Assembly: GCF_900142175.1 (NCBI RefSeq)
Contig: NZ_FQZX01000002.1
Coordinates: forward strand, 415,317-479,316
Reading direction: 5' to 3'
DNA: 64,000 bases
DNA from: Maribacter aquivivus
GTDB taxonomy: Bacteria > Bacteroidota > Bacteroidia > Flavobacteriales > Flavobacteriaceae
Part shown: one piece after another, positions 52,481 through 62,565 of the stretch
Layout: each line of letters starts with the position of its first letter
Numbering within the stretch: position 1 is the stretch's first letter
Translations under genes and position numbers: made by a program
The notes under the pieces: model-generated
What the model was told of the DNA's origin: nothing
The model's database searches: none
Seen by the model: the letters and a program-made list of their open reading frames with translations, nothing else

Positions 52481-52802
52481 AATGTAATTTTAATCCTAAA
52501 ATAGTTAATGATTAATTAAAAACCATAGTTGTTAAAAAATATCTCAAAAGAAGAATAAATTGAATTATAATCAAGAGGAGATAAACACAAGACCAAAATT
52601 TATTAAAACATTTAGATTACTTCACTTTTGAAAAAACGTAAAACAACATAAAACAGTTCTCGCATTTCTATTTCAGCATTAAATGCTTGATGAATTATAT
52701 AATAAGTGAAATATTAGTTAATGTATTCAAGCTATAGTTATATGTTGTACAAGGCATAATATCTTCGTATCTTAATATACAAATCATAAAACCTTCTTAG
52801 CA
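52481..52802. other. Gene-free AT-rich spacer
   Basis: About 320 bp between the divergent kdgK and hydrolase genes contain only AT-rich sequence and short A-rich repeats (AAAACGTAAAACAACATAAAAC near 52636). No ORF, strong hairpin or exact TAnnTTTG box is seen; TATCTTCG at 52760-52767 is a one-mismatch box. Confidence 0.4.
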
Positions 52803-53843
52803 ATGCATTTAAAGTCTTCGATTTTTATATTTTTTATATGCATTACACATGTATCTATTGGGCAAAACAAAATAGCTGAAGAAAAGTTTATTAACATTGG
52901 CGGTATAGAGCAGTGGGTCACTATTAAAGGGGATGACTCTGAAAACCCTATTATACTTATCATACATGGCGGACCAGGCAGCACCATGAGCCATTATAAG
53001 GATGGTGTTTATGCAGAATGGCTGAAAGAATTTACCATTGTTCATTGGGATCAACCAGGTGCTGGTAAAACATTTGGAAAAAACTGCCCGAAGGATATTA
53101 ATGAGGAGTTTTATTTAAACACCCCGTTAACAGTTAACGAAATGGTCAATGACGGCATTTCAGTAACACAATACCTTTTAAAACGATTAAATAAGAAAAA
53201 AGTAATACTTATAGGTACTTCTTGGGGCTCTATTTTAGCTACTGAAATGGCGCAGAAGAATCCCGACTTATATCACGCGTATATAGGTCACGCTCAATTT
53301 GTAAACTTTCCTGACAATATTAAAAATGCATATTTAGAAGTTAAAAAAATAGCAGAAAGAAATGATGATAAAGTTGTTATGGATAAGTTGAATAATTTGG
53401 GTGAACCACCATATATAAAAGCAAAAACTTACGGACAGTTATTACGAGTCATTAAACAATACGAAAGAGAAAATGCAACCCCTGCCCCTTCTTCTTGGGG
53501 GAAAGTCGCAGCAGAATATGAGAATAATGAAGATAGTAGAGATAGATATAATGGTGATGATTACTCTTTTCTAAACCTTGTTGGCGATGAGAACATTGGC
53601 ATAAAATCAATGGTAAGTGACATCAACTTTGAGCAAACCGCTATAGTCTTTAGATTACCCGTTTTCATGATTCAAGGGAAACATGATATACTATGCTCTG
53701 CAGAACTAAACAAGCCTTATTTTGAAAAAATAAGGGCTCCTAGAAAAGAATATTTCACTGTTTCTAATGCAGCCCATGGTTTTAACGAAGCTATAATTGA
53801 TAAACAATATGAAATTGTTAAAGCTCTTAGAGTCCAAAATTAA
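52803..53843 (+). CDS. Secreted alpha/beta hydrolase (proline-iminopeptidase-like)
   Basis: A 346-aa exported hydrolase. After a signal peptide (IFIFFICITHVSIGQ) come the oxyanion-hole motif HGGPGSTMSHY, the nucleophile elbow GTSWGS with catalytic Ser, the Asp in GKHDILC and the His in NAAHGFNE. The HGGPG box and the cap insertion favour proline iminopeptidase-type or related hydrolases; the substrate is not known. Confidence 0.85.
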   Translation: MHLKSSIFIFFICITHVSIGQNKIAEEKFINIGGIEQWVTIKGDDSENPIILIIHGGPGSTMSHYKDGVYAEWLKEFTIVHWDQPGAGKTFGKNCPKDINEEFYLNTPLTVNEMVNDGISVTQYLLKRLNKKKVILIGTSWGSILATEMAQKNPDLYHAYIGHAQFVNFPDNIKNAYLEVKKIAERNDDKVVMDKLNNLGEPPYIKAKTYGQLLRVIKQYERENATPAPSSWGKVAAEYENNEDSRDRYNGDDYSFLNLVGDENIGIKSMVSDINFEQTAIVFRLPVFMIQGKHDILCSAELNKPYFEKIRAPRKEYFTVSNAAHGFNEAIIDKQYEIVKALRVQN

Positions 53844-53851
53844 AAAAGAAA

Positions 53852-54382
53852 CTACTTCCCTCCTTTTTCTCCAATAAATTGATCTCCTTTGGTTTTAAAA
53901 AGTACATTAAACGTTGTTAAACTACCGTAAATACGTGTAATATATTGCTGTAAGTCAACCTTCTCTTGATCATCTAAATTCTTACTTGAATTTATTTTTT
54001 GCTCCATTACACGAATGCGGTCTCTTACCATTACAATTTTATGAAAGAAGGTATTAATTGGTATTTCTTTTTTGCTCATACCAACTTCACCAGGTTCCAG
54101 AATTAAATTTCCACCTTTCCATTTATCTGCAATGGCAACACGTTGCGTAGCGTCGCTCCACTTTTGAAGTATAGCAACCAAAGAACTTTCTACATCGAAA
54201 AAGCTTACAGTATCTACTTCATTTTCAATAGCATCTATCACCTCATAATCAGAATCTATATCAATGGTTTCTAAACCATTATCCATAAATGTTACCCAAT
54301 ACATGGTACTGGAAACATTTGTAATTACACCTTTACCTAATTCTTTATGTAGAATTCTAGACCCTATCCCTAATAATTTCAT
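53852..54382 (-). CDS. Hypothetical cytosolic protein (176 aa)
   Basis: Conserved-looking but unnamed. The N-terminal 60 residues form a small beta domain (IGSRILHKELGKGVITNVSSTMYWVTFMDNGLETIDI) resembling a KOW/Tudor-like nucleic-acid-associated barrel of the type found at the end of helicases. The rest is helical, with an acidic region (about 60-75) and a basic helix (RVAIADKWKGG...HKIVMVRDRIRVMEQKI). I start at the ATG at 54382; an in-frame TTG lies three codons up. It converges on the hydrolase gene with 8 bp between stops. Confidence 0.65.
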   Translation of the reverse strand: MKLLGIGSRILHKELGKGVITNVSSTMYWVTFMDNGLETIDIDSDYEVIDAIENEVDTVSFFDVESSLVAILQKWSDATQRVAIADKWKGGNLILEPGEVGMSKKEIPINTFFHKIVMVRDRIRVMEQKINSSKNLDDQEKVDLQQYITRIYGSLTTFNVLFKTKGDQFIGEKGGK

Positions 54383-54537
54383 TGTATTCAACTTTTGTTT
54401 AGTGCTAATTTAATAGCAGTTTTTTTCATCCGCAACAAGAATTAGATTTTTCCCATCTAACATATTTTTAATTTGGTTTTTGTCATCTTATCTAGTTCAT
54501 GTACATTTAAAGTCAACATTTATATGAAACCATCAAC

Positions 54538-55581
54538 ATGAAAAATTTAATGGCAGTTGTAATATTAAGCTTAGTACTGGCGTCTTGCGGAGAAAAAAAG
54601 AAAGAAGTAGCCAAAAACGTTCCACCTAAAGCGAAACTAAAAGCCTTGATTATTGACGGTCAGAACAATCATTACATTTGGCCAAAGACTACCATGATGA
54701 TGAAAGATTATTTAGAGCAGACCAATCTATTTACGGTAGATATTCAAAGAATGGATTCTATGTGGTTAGGTATTAAATACAATAAGGATAGACCAGAAGC
54801 ATACCATTCATTCATAGAGTCTTACCCGTTAACAGATAAGACCTATCATATATCCGAGAGTCCGATTAAGACATCAGACTTTACATTTAATTTCAATGAT
54901 TACGATGTTATTATTTCTAACCTTGGCGCTGATTCTCCTTTATGGCCTGAAAAAACCAGAAATGATTTTGAAACTTATATGAACAATGGTGGCGGTTTAG
55001 TAGTGGTACATGCTGCCGACAATGCTTGGGGTGAGTGGGATGAATTTAATAAAATGATTGGTTTAGGTGCTTGGGGAGGACGAGATGAAAAATCTGGACC
55101 TTACGTATATTACAATAAGGATGGTGAACTAATAAAAGACCCTTCAGAAGGAGTTTGTGGTTCTCACGGACCTGAATATGAGTTTCAATTAACCACCAGA
55201 GCACCAGAACATCCAATAATGAAAGGTATACCAGAAAAATGGTTACACACCCCCGACGAGTTATATGAGCGTATGAGAGGTCCGTTTGAAAATGCTACAA
55301 TTTTAGCAACAGCCTATGCTGATGTAGAAAAAAATGCTCCGCCATGGGATCCAAATGTAACAGGTTTAGGACAGAACGTTCCTCAACTTATGGCAATTAA
55401 TTATGGAAAAGGTCGTGTTTTTCATTCTACGCTAGGTCATTTCGATTATTCAATGGAATGTGTAGGTTTTATTACAACTTTACAACGAGGAACAGAATGG
55501 GCAGCTACAGGAGAAGTTACACAAGGGGTGCCCAAGGATTTTCCTTCTGCGGATGCTTCAAATTCAAGATCTTGGAAATAG
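54538..55581 (+). CDS. ThuA-domain lipoprotein
   Basis: A 347-aa lipoprotein (lipobox VLASC, Cys17; then Lys/Glu/Pro linker) with a ThuA domain, a glutamine-amidotransferase-like fold often found in sugar-utilisation regions of Bacteroidota. Landmarks: LKALIIDGQNNHYIWPKTT, YDVIISNLGADSPLWPEKTRNDFETYMNNGGGLVVVHAADNAW, HPIMKGIPEKWLHTPDELYERM and the final YGKGRVFHSTLGHFDYSM. No catalytic triad of true amidotransferases is evident; trehalose or other sugar metabolism is only a family association. Confidence 0.85.
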   Translation: MKNLMAVVILSLVLASCGEKKKEVAKNVPPKAKLKALIIDGQNNHYIWPKTTMMMKDYLEQTNLFTVDIQRMDSMWLGIKYNKDRPEAYHSFIESYPLTDKTYHISESPIKTSDFTFNFNDYDVIISNLGADSPLWPEKTRNDFETYMNNGGGLVVVHAADNAWGEWDEFNKMIGLGAWGGRDEKSGPYVYYNKDGELIKDPSEGVCGSHGPEYEFQLTTRAPEHPIMKGIPEKWLHTPDELYERMRGPFENATILATAYADVEKNAPPWDPNVTGLGQNVPQLMAINYGKGRVFHSTLGHFDYSMECVGFITTLQRGTEWAATGEVTQGVPKDFPSADASNSRSWK

Positions 55582-55585
55582 AATA

Positions 55586-56059
55586 TTAGTTTTTATCTGA
55601 AACTTGATTACATTCTTCTTTTCTTCTGGTATCAACTAAGTATATAATTTTCCAAGTATCATCATCTTTAAATAGCTGAAAAGAATTAACTCCACAGTGG
55701 CTAAATTCTTCATTATACCAAAATTCATATGGTGCCCATACGTGCGCCATACCACCATCTATTTGTATGTTATAATCTAGTATTTTTTCCTTAAAACTTA
55801 TAGAATCGGGTGTAGTTATTATGAAGTTTATTAAATCATTAAAATTTTCGGTTCTAACAATCATTTTGTTTTGTACGTTTAGACCGATGGTCTGTATCAA
55901 AACATCAGGACTAACAAGTTTCTTTATCGCAAGCTCATTTCGATTGTTGAAAGCATAAAAGAATTGCTCTATTGCAACCCTAACCTTTACTTCTTCTTCT
56001 AATTGTGCATTAACTATACTACATGCCAATAAAGTAAATAGAACATAGATATATTTCAT
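55586..56059 (-). CDS. Exported NTF2/SnoaL-like protein
   Basis: A 157-aa protein with a signal peptide (LFTLLACSIVNAQ). The mature part has the NTF2-like cone fold signature: helix VRVAIEQFFYAFNNRNELAIKKLVSPDVLIQ, an ILDYNIQIDGGMAHVWAPYEFWY strand pair and FQLFKDDDTWKIIYLVDTRR. Ligand or activity unknown. Its stop is 4 bp from the ThuA gene's stop (convergent). Confidence 0.78.
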   Translation of the reverse strand: MKYIYVLFTLLACSIVNAQLEEEVKVRVAIEQFFYAFNNRNELAIKKLVSPDVLIQTIGLNVQNKMIVRTENFNDLINFIITTPDSISFKEKILDYNIQIDGGMAHVWAPYEFWYNEEFSHCGVNSFQLFKDDDTWKIIYLVDTRRKEECNQVSDKN

Positions 56060-56191
56060 ATTTCAACTTGTTTAAAGTACTGAACATAAAAATAGATAAA
56101 TTTTAATTGCTCACTTTTAAATGGTTGATATCGTGAATGCTTAATCTCATTAAAACTCCTTACTTTTATGGCTCTTAATCAATAATAGAAT

Positions 56192-57010
56192 ATGTCTGTA
56201 GCTAAAAAAGAATATAAAAGGATTACGGTAAAGTCATTAGTCGAAATGAAGAAGAACGGAGAAAAAATCTCTATGCTTACTGCATATGACTACTCAATGG
56301 CCAAAATTGTTGATGCCGCTAAGGTTGATGTTATTTTGGTAGGTGATTCTGCCAGTAATGTAATGGCGGGTCATGAGACCACATTACCTATAACTTTAGA
56401 TCAAATGATTTATCATGCATCTTCAGTTATTAGGGCTATAGACAGAGCATTGGTTGTTGTTGACCTACCTTTTGGAAGCTACCAAAGTGACCCTAAAGAA
56501 GCTCTGCGTTCTGCTATTAGGATCATGAAAGAAAGTGGTGCACATGCTGTAAAGCTAGAAGGTGGAGCAGAAATAAAAGAATCTGTCAAAAGAATTCTTG
56601 CTGCCGGTATTCCTGTTATGGGTCATTTAGGCCTTACTCCTCAATCTATATACAAATTTGGAACATATACCGTTCGTGCTAAAGAAGATGAAGAAGCCGA
56701 ACAATTAATGGAAGACGCTAAACTACTAGAAAAACTAGGTTGTTTCGGTTTGGTTCTTGAAAAAATACCAGCTGAGCTAACCAAAAAAGTTTCTGAAAGC
56801 TTAACAATACCTACTATAGGAATTGGCGGCGGAAAACATGCTGATGGTCAAGTACTTGTAGTTCATGATCTATTAGGTATGACACATGAATTCAACCCTC
56901 GTTTTTTACGTAGATATATGAACTTATATGAAGAAATGGGTAATGCTATTTCTAACTATGTGAGTGATGTAAAAAGCCAAGATTTTCCAAATGATGATGA
57001 GCAATACTAA
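56192..57010 (+). CDS. panB: 3-methyl-2-oxobutanoate hydroxymethyltransferase
   Basis: First committed step of pantothenate synthesis: transfers a hydroxymethyl group from methylene-THF to 2-oxoisovalerate. The 272-aa protein has the PanB signatures [39 protein letters not shown] and AHAVKLEGG, and the metal-binding Asp/Glu residues lie in them. It heads a run of three close genes: panB, lspA 14 bp later, and rluA 33 bp further. Confidence 0.95.
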   Translation: MSVAKKEYKRITVKSLVEMKKNGEKISMLTAYDYSMAKIVDAAKVDVILVGDSASNVMAGHETTLPITLDQMIYHASSVIRAIDRALVVVDLPFGSYQSDPKEALRSAIRIMKESGAHAVKLEGGAEIKESVKRILAAGIPVMGHLGLTPQSIYKFGTYTVRAKEDEEAEQLMEDAKLLEKLGCFGLVLEKIPAELTKKVSESLTIPTIGIGGGKHADGQVLVVHDLLGMTHEFNPRFLRRYMNLYEEMGNAISNYVSDVKSQDFPNDDEQY

Positions 57011-57024
57011 TTAAAACATTCTTT

Positions 57025-57522
57025 TTGAGGCGTTCTAAGTACTTTACTAGATTCTTGATTCTAATCATTGTTTTAATGACGGTTGGCTGCGATCAGGTAT
57101 CAAAAGAATTGACTCGCAAAAAAGTAGAATCAGAAGCTTTCATTCCTATAATTAAGAATCATTTGATTCTTACCAATGTTGAAAATACTGGTGCAATGTT
57201 AGGTTTTGGACAGGACTTCCCTCCTATTTTAAAAAGATTTCTTCTGCAAGTATTACCAATGTTATTGCTGTTGATAATGCTTTACAGAATAATGAGCAAA
57301 CCCAACTTAAACCTTTTACTAATTATTGCCTTTGCATTCGTTATAGGGGGCGGATTAGGAAATTTAATCGATAGAATCGCATATGGCTCAGTTACAGATT
57401 TCTTTCAAATTAGATTAGGAATTTTCAAAACAGGAATTTTCAATATTGCAGATATTGCTGTCACCTTAGGTTTATTTATGTTTATCTTTTTAATAGTAAG
57501 AGGAAAGAAATCAGCAATTTAG
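57025..57522 (+). CDS. lspA: Lipoprotein signal peptidase (signal peptidase II)
   Basis: Cleaves the signal peptide of diacylated prolipoproteins, of which there are many in this window. The 165-aa protein has the four-helix layout with VGCDQVSK, the NVENTGAMLG segment, catalytic Asp in GGGLGNLIDR and Asp in FNIADIAVTLG. The start is TTG, the only option that retains the first membrane helix. It follows panB in the same unit. A Cys in the first helix is unusual but not diagnostic. Confidence 0.93.
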   Translation: MRRSKYFTRFLILIIVLMTVGCDQVSKELTRKKVESEAFIPIIKNHLILTNVENTGAMLGFGQDFPPILKRFLLQVLPMLLLLIMLYRIMSKPNLNLLLIIAFAFVIGGGLGNLIDRIAYGSVTDFFQIRLGIFKTGIFNIADIAVTLGLFMFIFLIVRGKKSAI

Positions 57523-57555
57523 ACAGTAAAAAAATTAAATAATTAAGACCACAAT

Positions 57556-58254
57556 TTGTCAAAAAAAGAACACTCTACAATAAATAACCTTCAAGTATTA
57601 TTTGAAGACAATCACTTAATTGTTATTAATAAACGCCCTGGTGATATTGTACAAGGTGATAAAACCGGTGATCAGCCATTAAGCGATACTGTTAAGGCTT
57701 TTTTAAAGAAAAAGTACAACAAGCCAGGTAATGTTTACTTAGGTGTTGTACACCGTTTAGACCGCCCAACATCGGGTATCGTGGTATTTGCAAAGACCTC
57801 TAAAGCTTTACCTAGGCTAAACAAAATGTTTGCAGAAAAAGATGCAAAGAAAACATATTGGGCAATAGTAAAGAATAGTCCTGAAGAGCCCGAGAAAAGA
57901 TTAGTTCATTGGATGAAGCGCAACACCAAACAAAATAAATCATACGCCAATATTAAAGAAGTTCCAGATAGTAAAAAAGCCATTTTAACGTATAAAATCT
58001 TAAAAAAATTAGATCGCTATTTTCTTTTAGAAGTTGATTTAGAAACAGGTCGCCATCATCAAATTCGCTCACAACTAACTGCGATTGGAAGCCCTATTAA
58101 AGGGGATTTAAAATACGGGTTTGACAGAAGCAATGCTGATGGAAGTATCCATTTACATGCAAGAAGACTACGATTGATGCATCCGGTAAAAAAAGAACCT
58201 TTAGAAATCATTGCTCCTCCACCAAATGATCCTATTTGGAATGCGTGTCTTTAA
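57556..58254 (+). CDS. RluA-family RNA pseudouridine synthase
   Basis: A 232-aa pseudouridine synthase with the catalytic motif VVHRLDRPTSGIVVFAKT (catalytic Asp in RLD), the GRHHQIRSQLTAIGSPIKGDLKYG block and no S4 domain, so it is a short RluA-type enzyme acting on rRNA or tRNA. The start is TTG. It is the third gene of the panB-lspA-rluA run. Confidence 0.92.
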   Translation: MSKKEHSTINNLQVLFEDNHLIVINKRPGDIVQGDKTGDQPLSDTVKAFLKKKYNKPGNVYLGVVHRLDRPTSGIVVFAKTSKALPRLNKMFAEKDAKKTYWAIVKNSPEEPEKRLVHWMKRNTKQNKSYANIKEVPDSKKAILTYKILKKLDRYFLLEVDLETGRHHQIRSQLTAIGSPIKGDLKYGFDRSNADGSIHLHARRLRLMHPVKKEPLEIIAPPPNDPIWNACL

Positions 58255-58284
58255 TTTTACTACTTTTAGAGAAACACTATAACC

Positions 58285-58815
58285 ATGGTAAAAAAAATTT
58301 ACGCGCTAAGCGTACTCCTAATAATTACTTCGTGCAGTAGCTATAACTCTATTGACACCTTTTATAATGCCCATAAAAATGACAACCAAGTAACCGCTGT
58401 TAGAGTTCCAAAATTTATGTTGTCCATGATCAGTGAAATTTCGCCTGAGATGAAAGCTATGGTCGGTAATGCCAAAGATTTGCGGTATATGCAATTTCCG
58501 AGTGCAACATCAAGTAAGACTCAATTTCTAAACCAGCAAATGAATGGTATTACAGGCAACTCATTTATTGAAGTTTTTCGAAAGAATGATGATTTAAAAC
58601 GTAATGTAGTTTCAGTAAGAGAGAAGAGAAATCTAGTCAAAGAAATTCTGATTTACAATAACAACAGTCAAACAGGTTCCTTTTTATACTTCAATGGTGA
58701 TTTTGACCCTGCAAAAGTTAGAGAGATGGCCAAAAACGAACAGTTTACTAAATTCGGAGAAAATATAATCAGTCAGTTTGGAGCTAGTACACCGGGTATA
58801 AACTCTCAAAACTAA
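58285..58815 (+). CDS. DUF4252 lipoprotein
   Basis: A 176-aa lipoprotein with lipobox LIITSC (Cys16) and a DUF4252-type body: FYNAHKNDNQVTAVRVPKFMLSMISEIS, DLRYMQFPSA, and KEILIYNNNSQTGSFLYFNGDFDP. These proteins often accompany ECF sigma factors in Bacteroidota, but none is adjacent here. Function unknown. The ATG is about 30 bp after rluA, so co-transcription is possible. Confidence 0.82.
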   Translation: MVKKIYALSVLLIITSCSSYNSIDTFYNAHKNDNQVTAVRVPKFMLSMISEISPEMKAMVGNAKDLRYMQFPSATSSKTQFLNQQMNGITGNSFIEVFRKNDDLKRNVVSVREKRNLVKEILIYNNNSQTGSFLYFNGDFDPAKVREMAKNEQFTKFGENIISQFGASTPGINSQN

Positions 58816-58824
58816 AACGAACCT

Positions 58825-59685
58825 TTAAGTTGATCTTTTAGACCGTATACTTTCTATTACAACGGAACTTAAAATTAATATTCCGCCTAAAATAGTAGTT
58901 CCTTTTGGTATTTCAGACAAAAATATAGCTCCAATTATTATACCATATACAGGTTGTACACTGCTTAAAATACTTACTGTCGTTATATTAAAATGCTTGA
59001 ATGTCATTAAAAACATGGTATGACCAATAGCTGTAGTTAAAACGGCGAGCGCAACAAGAACTTTCCATTGACTTATGATTGTATCTGCTGAAACAGTAAA
59101 TAAAAATGGGAACAAAATAACCCCAACAATTGCAGTCTGATAAGTCATTAGCATAGACCCATTATATTTCGCCACTTTCTTTTTCAAAAGGATATTTCTA
59201 AGTGCATATGCCAAAGCTGAAAACACACCAAAGGCAATAGCTATAGTATATGAATTTTCAAAATCTAACGTAGGACTCAAGAAATACATACCTGTAAGCA
59301 CCAAAAATGCAAGAAGCAAATGCATCAATTCAAACTTCGTTTTTAAAAGAATAGGTTCCAAGAAAGCCGTAATCACCGGGTAGGTGAATATAGAAAGCAT
59401 ACCAATTGCTACATTAGATAGTTTTAGAGCATAGAAATAAGTAACCCAATGCACCCCCATTAATAAACCGCTCAGTAAAATTACGGGAACATCTTTTTTA
59501 TCTACTTTTAAACTAAAACCCTTCCATTTACAATATATAAATAGTGCTATAAAAGCTAACATTGCCCTTGCACCAATAGTAATTGGCACAGATAACTGAA
59601 CATAACGCCCTAATGCTCCAGAAGTAGCTATAAAGAGCATTGCAAGGTTAATTTCTAATAAGTGCTGAAGGTGATTACTTTTCAT
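58825..59685 (-). CDS. EamA/DMT-superfamily transporter
   Basis: A 286-aa membrane protein with ten predicted helices arranged as two EamA repeats (for example GLLMGVHWVTYFYALKLSNVAIGMLSIFTYPVITA and GHTMFLMTFKHFNITTVSILSSVQPVYGIIIGAIFLSEIP). Members export or import small metabolites; the substrate is unknown. It lies 15 bp after the TPR-like gene on the same strand and converges on the DUF4252 gene. Confidence 0.9.
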   Translation of the reverse strand: MKSNHLQHLLEINLAMLFIATSGALGRYVQLSVPITIGARAMLAFIALFIYCKWKGFSLKVDKKDVPVILLSGLLMGVHWVTYFYALKLSNVAIGMLSIFTYPVITAFLEPILLKTKFELMHLLLAFLVLTGMYFLSPTLDFENSYTIAIAFGVFSALAYALRNILLKKKVAKYNGSMLMTYQTAIVGVILFPFLFTVSADTIISQWKVLVALAVLTTAIGHTMFLMTFKHFNITTVSILSSVQPVYGIIIGAIFLSEIPKGTTILGGILILSSVVIESIRSKRST

Positions 59686-59700
59686 CTACATAAATTACGC

Positions 59701-61245
59701 TTAGCGTATTTTAGCCAGCGCTTTTTCTCTCATAATTTGAGAAACCGGTTTATTCTGTAAATGACTCTCTAACCATGATAATATATCTAAATACAAGAAA
59801 GCCCTCTTTTCATACGGATGATCCTCATACTTTTTAAGCTCATTATATAACTTCTGAAATTCCGCTTTTAACTGGTTAGGATAAATACCACCTAGACTTC
59901 TTAGAAACTTGATCATCTCTTTTTGTACAGCATGCATATCGTCCATTTTTAAAAGAAACTTATACGTGCTTTTTAATTGAACTTCTAAATGATAGTCCAT
60001 ACCAGCTTCATAATGAGCTACCAAACTCAAAACACGTGCAAAACACATTAAGTCTTCACGCATTTTTAAATTCTTATTATCAATTATCTTTTTAAGATAT
60101 TGAATACAGGTCTTGTTATCTCCAATACCAAAATAAAGACAGGCGATTTTATAATAGAGTACCATAACATGGTGTACATCAATTCGATCTCTATGTTTAT
60201 TAATACCATACTCAACAATTTTCACCAAGTACAAGCCTTTTTCAAAGGTACCTTCAAGAAAATGCAAGTTCAATTTATTGGCATTTAAATACATAAACAC
60301 CAAGGAGTTGATGTTATCGTTATCAGGAAAATCTTTTTCTTTAATAGTCGTTTCTAAACGCTCTAAAACTTCTTTAAACTGAGAACTGTATTGCACATAA
60401 AAAAGAGATTCTAATAAATAGTGATTACCTTTTAAAAAGAAAACAGGATTTAAATAGATCATGTCTTTATGATCATAGAATAGATCTACCCATTTACTGG
60501 CATATTTAAAACACGACAAGAAATCTTGGGTAAGAAAACTATACCACAAATAGGCTTTATATAACCATAATTTTTCCCGAAAACCTAAGTCCTCAATATT
60601 ATACAATGGCAGATGATTATTAAAATAAGTTTTCACTTTTTGATAATCTTCATCACTTCGTACATACCCCACTTTTAACATCATTCCATAAAGCTGTAAA
60701 GAAAGATTTGACAACTTACTGGTCATTACATTATGTCCAGATAATTCTTTTGCCTGTATAGCAAGTTCATTTGCACGATCAGGTATACTTCTTGTAATAT
60801 ACTGGGTTTCAATTATCTTCTCTAGCTCAACAATTTCATATGCTATATTCTTCTCTTCATTATCTATAGCAATTCCCTTTACCTTATCTAAAATTTTCAA
60901 ACTTTGTTTATAAAGTCCTTTCTGATATAATATTGTAGCAAAATCTAACTGTTCACGTATCTGAACCCTTATATTTTGGTTCACAGGATTTAGTCTTAGA
61001 CTCACTAAAATCTGCTTATATAAGTGAGCTTTAAGATTAGAAAGTTGGGCCTTCTTAACTATACCACTTTCCAAAATAGTTTTCTCGTCGTATTGCTTAA
61101 TTTTATCTAGTAGATTAAAGAGCGCCAAAAATTTGGCATCTGTATTTACACCTAATCTACCTACATAAAGCTTAAACTGACGCTTTTCAGATTTAGAAAG
61201 TGACTTAACCAAAACGAACAAAGCATCTTTATGCGCATTTGTCAT
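59701..61245 (-). CDS. Large helical (TPR-like) protein, conserved hypothetical
   Basis: A 514-aa cytosolic protein, all helical and rich in Leu, Lys and Tyr, with repeated helix-turn-helix units of about 35-40 residues (such as FATILYQKGLYKQSLKILDKVKGIA and KIACLYFGIGDNKTCIQYLKKII). These resemble tetratricopeptide repeats, so it is probably a protein-binding scaffold. The N-terminus (SKSEKRQFKLYVGRLG) is basic. Family unnamed. Divergent from leuA with a 145-bp spacer containing an inverted repeat. Confidence 0.7.
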   Translation of the reverse strand: MTNAHKDALFVLVKSLSKSEKRQFKLYVGRLGVNTDAKFLALFNLLDKIKQYDEKTILESGIVKKAQLSNLKAHLYKQILVSLRLNPVNQNIRVQIREQLDFATILYQKGLYKQSLKILDKVKGIAIDNEEKNIAYEIVELEKIIETQYITRSIPDRANELAIQAKELSGHNVMTSKLSNLSLQLYGMMLKVGYVRSDEDYQKVKTYFNNHLPLYNIEDLGFREKLWLYKAYLWYSFLTQDFLSCFKYASKWVDLFYDHKDMIYLNPVFFLKGNHYLLESLFYVQYSSQFKEVLERLETTIKEKDFPDNDNINSLVFMYLNANKLNLHFLEGTFEKGLYLVKIVEYGINKHRDRIDVHHVMVLYYKIACLYFGIGDNKTCIQYLKKIIDNKNLKMREDLMCFARVLSLVAHYEAGMDYHLEVQLKSTYKFLLKMDDMHAVQKEMIKFLRSLGGIYPNQLKAEFQKLYNELKKYEDHPYEKRAFLYLDILSWLESHLQNKPVSQIMREKALAKIR

Positions 61246-61316
61246 CGTAATAATAAGAGTTTAAATAATTGTTATTCAGTACTTTACATACCTAAAAAAC
61301 TAGCTTAACGTTGTAA

Positions 61317-61344
61317 ACAAGTTAACAACATTAAAGTAACTTGT
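61317..61344. repeat. Inverted repeat upstream of leuA
   Basis: ACAAGTTA (61317-61324) and TAACTTGT (61337-61344) are perfect inverted arms around a 12-base centre. They lie about 45 bp before the leuA ATG and may be an operator or a leader hairpin. Confidence 0.4.
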
Positions 61345-61390
61345 ATTTTAGGTTATATATTCGTTTGACGAGTAAAACTACGTAAATATA

Positions 61391-62563
61391 ATGAGTAAAG
61401 AGATAGTACAAATATTTGACACTACTTTAAGAGATGGAGAGCAAGTACCGGGCTGTAAATTGGACCGGGAACAAAAATTGGTCATCGCTGAACGCCTAGA
61501 TTTACTGGGTGTTAATGTGATCGAAGCCGGTTTTCCTGTTTCTAGCCCGGGAGATTTTCAATCTGTCGAAGCCATAGCCAAGCTCGTTAAAAATGCTACA
61601 GTCTGTGGATTGACCCGCGCGGTCAAAAATGATATTGAAGTTGCAGCCGAAGCTCTTAAGTATGCTAAAATGCCAAGAATCCATACTGGTATTGGCACAT
61701 CTGACTCTCATATTAAATTTAAATTCAATTCTAACAGAGACGCTATCATAGAGCGTGCAATTGATGCGGTTAAATACGCAAAGACTTTTGTAGAAGATGT
61801 TGAATTTTACGCCGAAGATGCCGGCCGTACAGATAACGAGTTTTTAGCTCGTGTTTGTGAAGCGGTTATAAAAGCAGGTGCTACCGTTTTAAATATACCA
61901 GATACCACAGGCTATTGCTTGCCAGATGAATATGGTGCCAAAATAAAATATTTACGTGAAAATGTAAAAGGCATTGAAAAAGCAATTCTATCTTGTCACT
62001 GTCATAATGATTTAGGTTTGGCTACCGCAAATTCAATTTCTGGTGTCATTAATGGCGCAAGACAAATTGAATGTACCATTAATGGTATTGGTGAACGCGC
62101 AGGTAACACATCATTAGAAGAAGTTGTAATGATATTACGCCAACACCCAGATTTAAATTATGACACCACTATAAATAGCAAATTACTTTATGATACTAGT
62201 TTAATGGTATCTAATAAAATGGGTATGATAGTGCAACCAAACAAAGCTATTGTTGGTGCTAACGCATTTGCACATAGCTCTGGAATTCATCAAGATGGTG
62301 TTATAAAAAATAGAGAAACCTATGAAATTATTGACCCAGCAGATGTTGGCGTCACTGAATCATCTATTGTTTTAACTGCTAGAAGTGGTAGAGCCGCATT
62401 AGCCTACAGAGCTAAAATTGTTGGTTACGAATTGTCAAAAGTTCAATTAGATGATGTTTATCAAGAGTTTTTAAAGTATGCGGACACTAGAAAAGAAGTA
62501 AAAGATGATGATATTCATCAAATTATTGAGACTTCAAATATTGATTTACAAAGTATTAGCTAA
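61391..62563 (+). CDS. leuA: 2-isopropylmalate synthase, short form
   Basis: Condenses acetyl-CoA with 2-oxoisovalerate in leucine synthesis. The 390-aa protein has the HMGL-like barrel: the metal/substrate motif [16 protein letters not shown] at the N-terminus, the [16 protein letters not shown] metal His pair and the [12 protein letters not shown] loop, then the two linker subdomains. The C-terminal LeuA dimer domain that mediates leucine feedback in enterobacterial enzymes (about 500-520 aa) is missing. The leuB gene begins 2 bp after the stop. Confidence 0.92.
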   Translation: MSKEIVQIFDTTLRDGEQVPGCKLDREQKLVIAERLDLLGVNVIEAGFPVSSPGDFQSVEAIAKLVKNATVCGLTRAVKNDIEVAAEALKYAKMPRIHTGIGTSDSHIKFKFNSNRDAIIERAIDAVKYAKTFVEDVEFYAEDAGRTDNEFLARVCEAVIKAGATVLNIPDTTGYCLPDEYGAKIKYLRENVKGIEKAILSCHCHNDLGLATANSISGVINGARQIECTINGIGERAGNTSLEEVVMILRQHPDLNYDTTINSKLLYDTSLMVSNKMGMIVQPNKAIVGANAFAHSSGIHQDGVIKNRETYEIIDPADVGVTESSIVLTARSGRAALAYRAKIVGYELSKVQLDDVYQEFLKYADTRKEVKDDDIHQIIETSNIDLQSIS

Positions 62564-62565
62564 TT

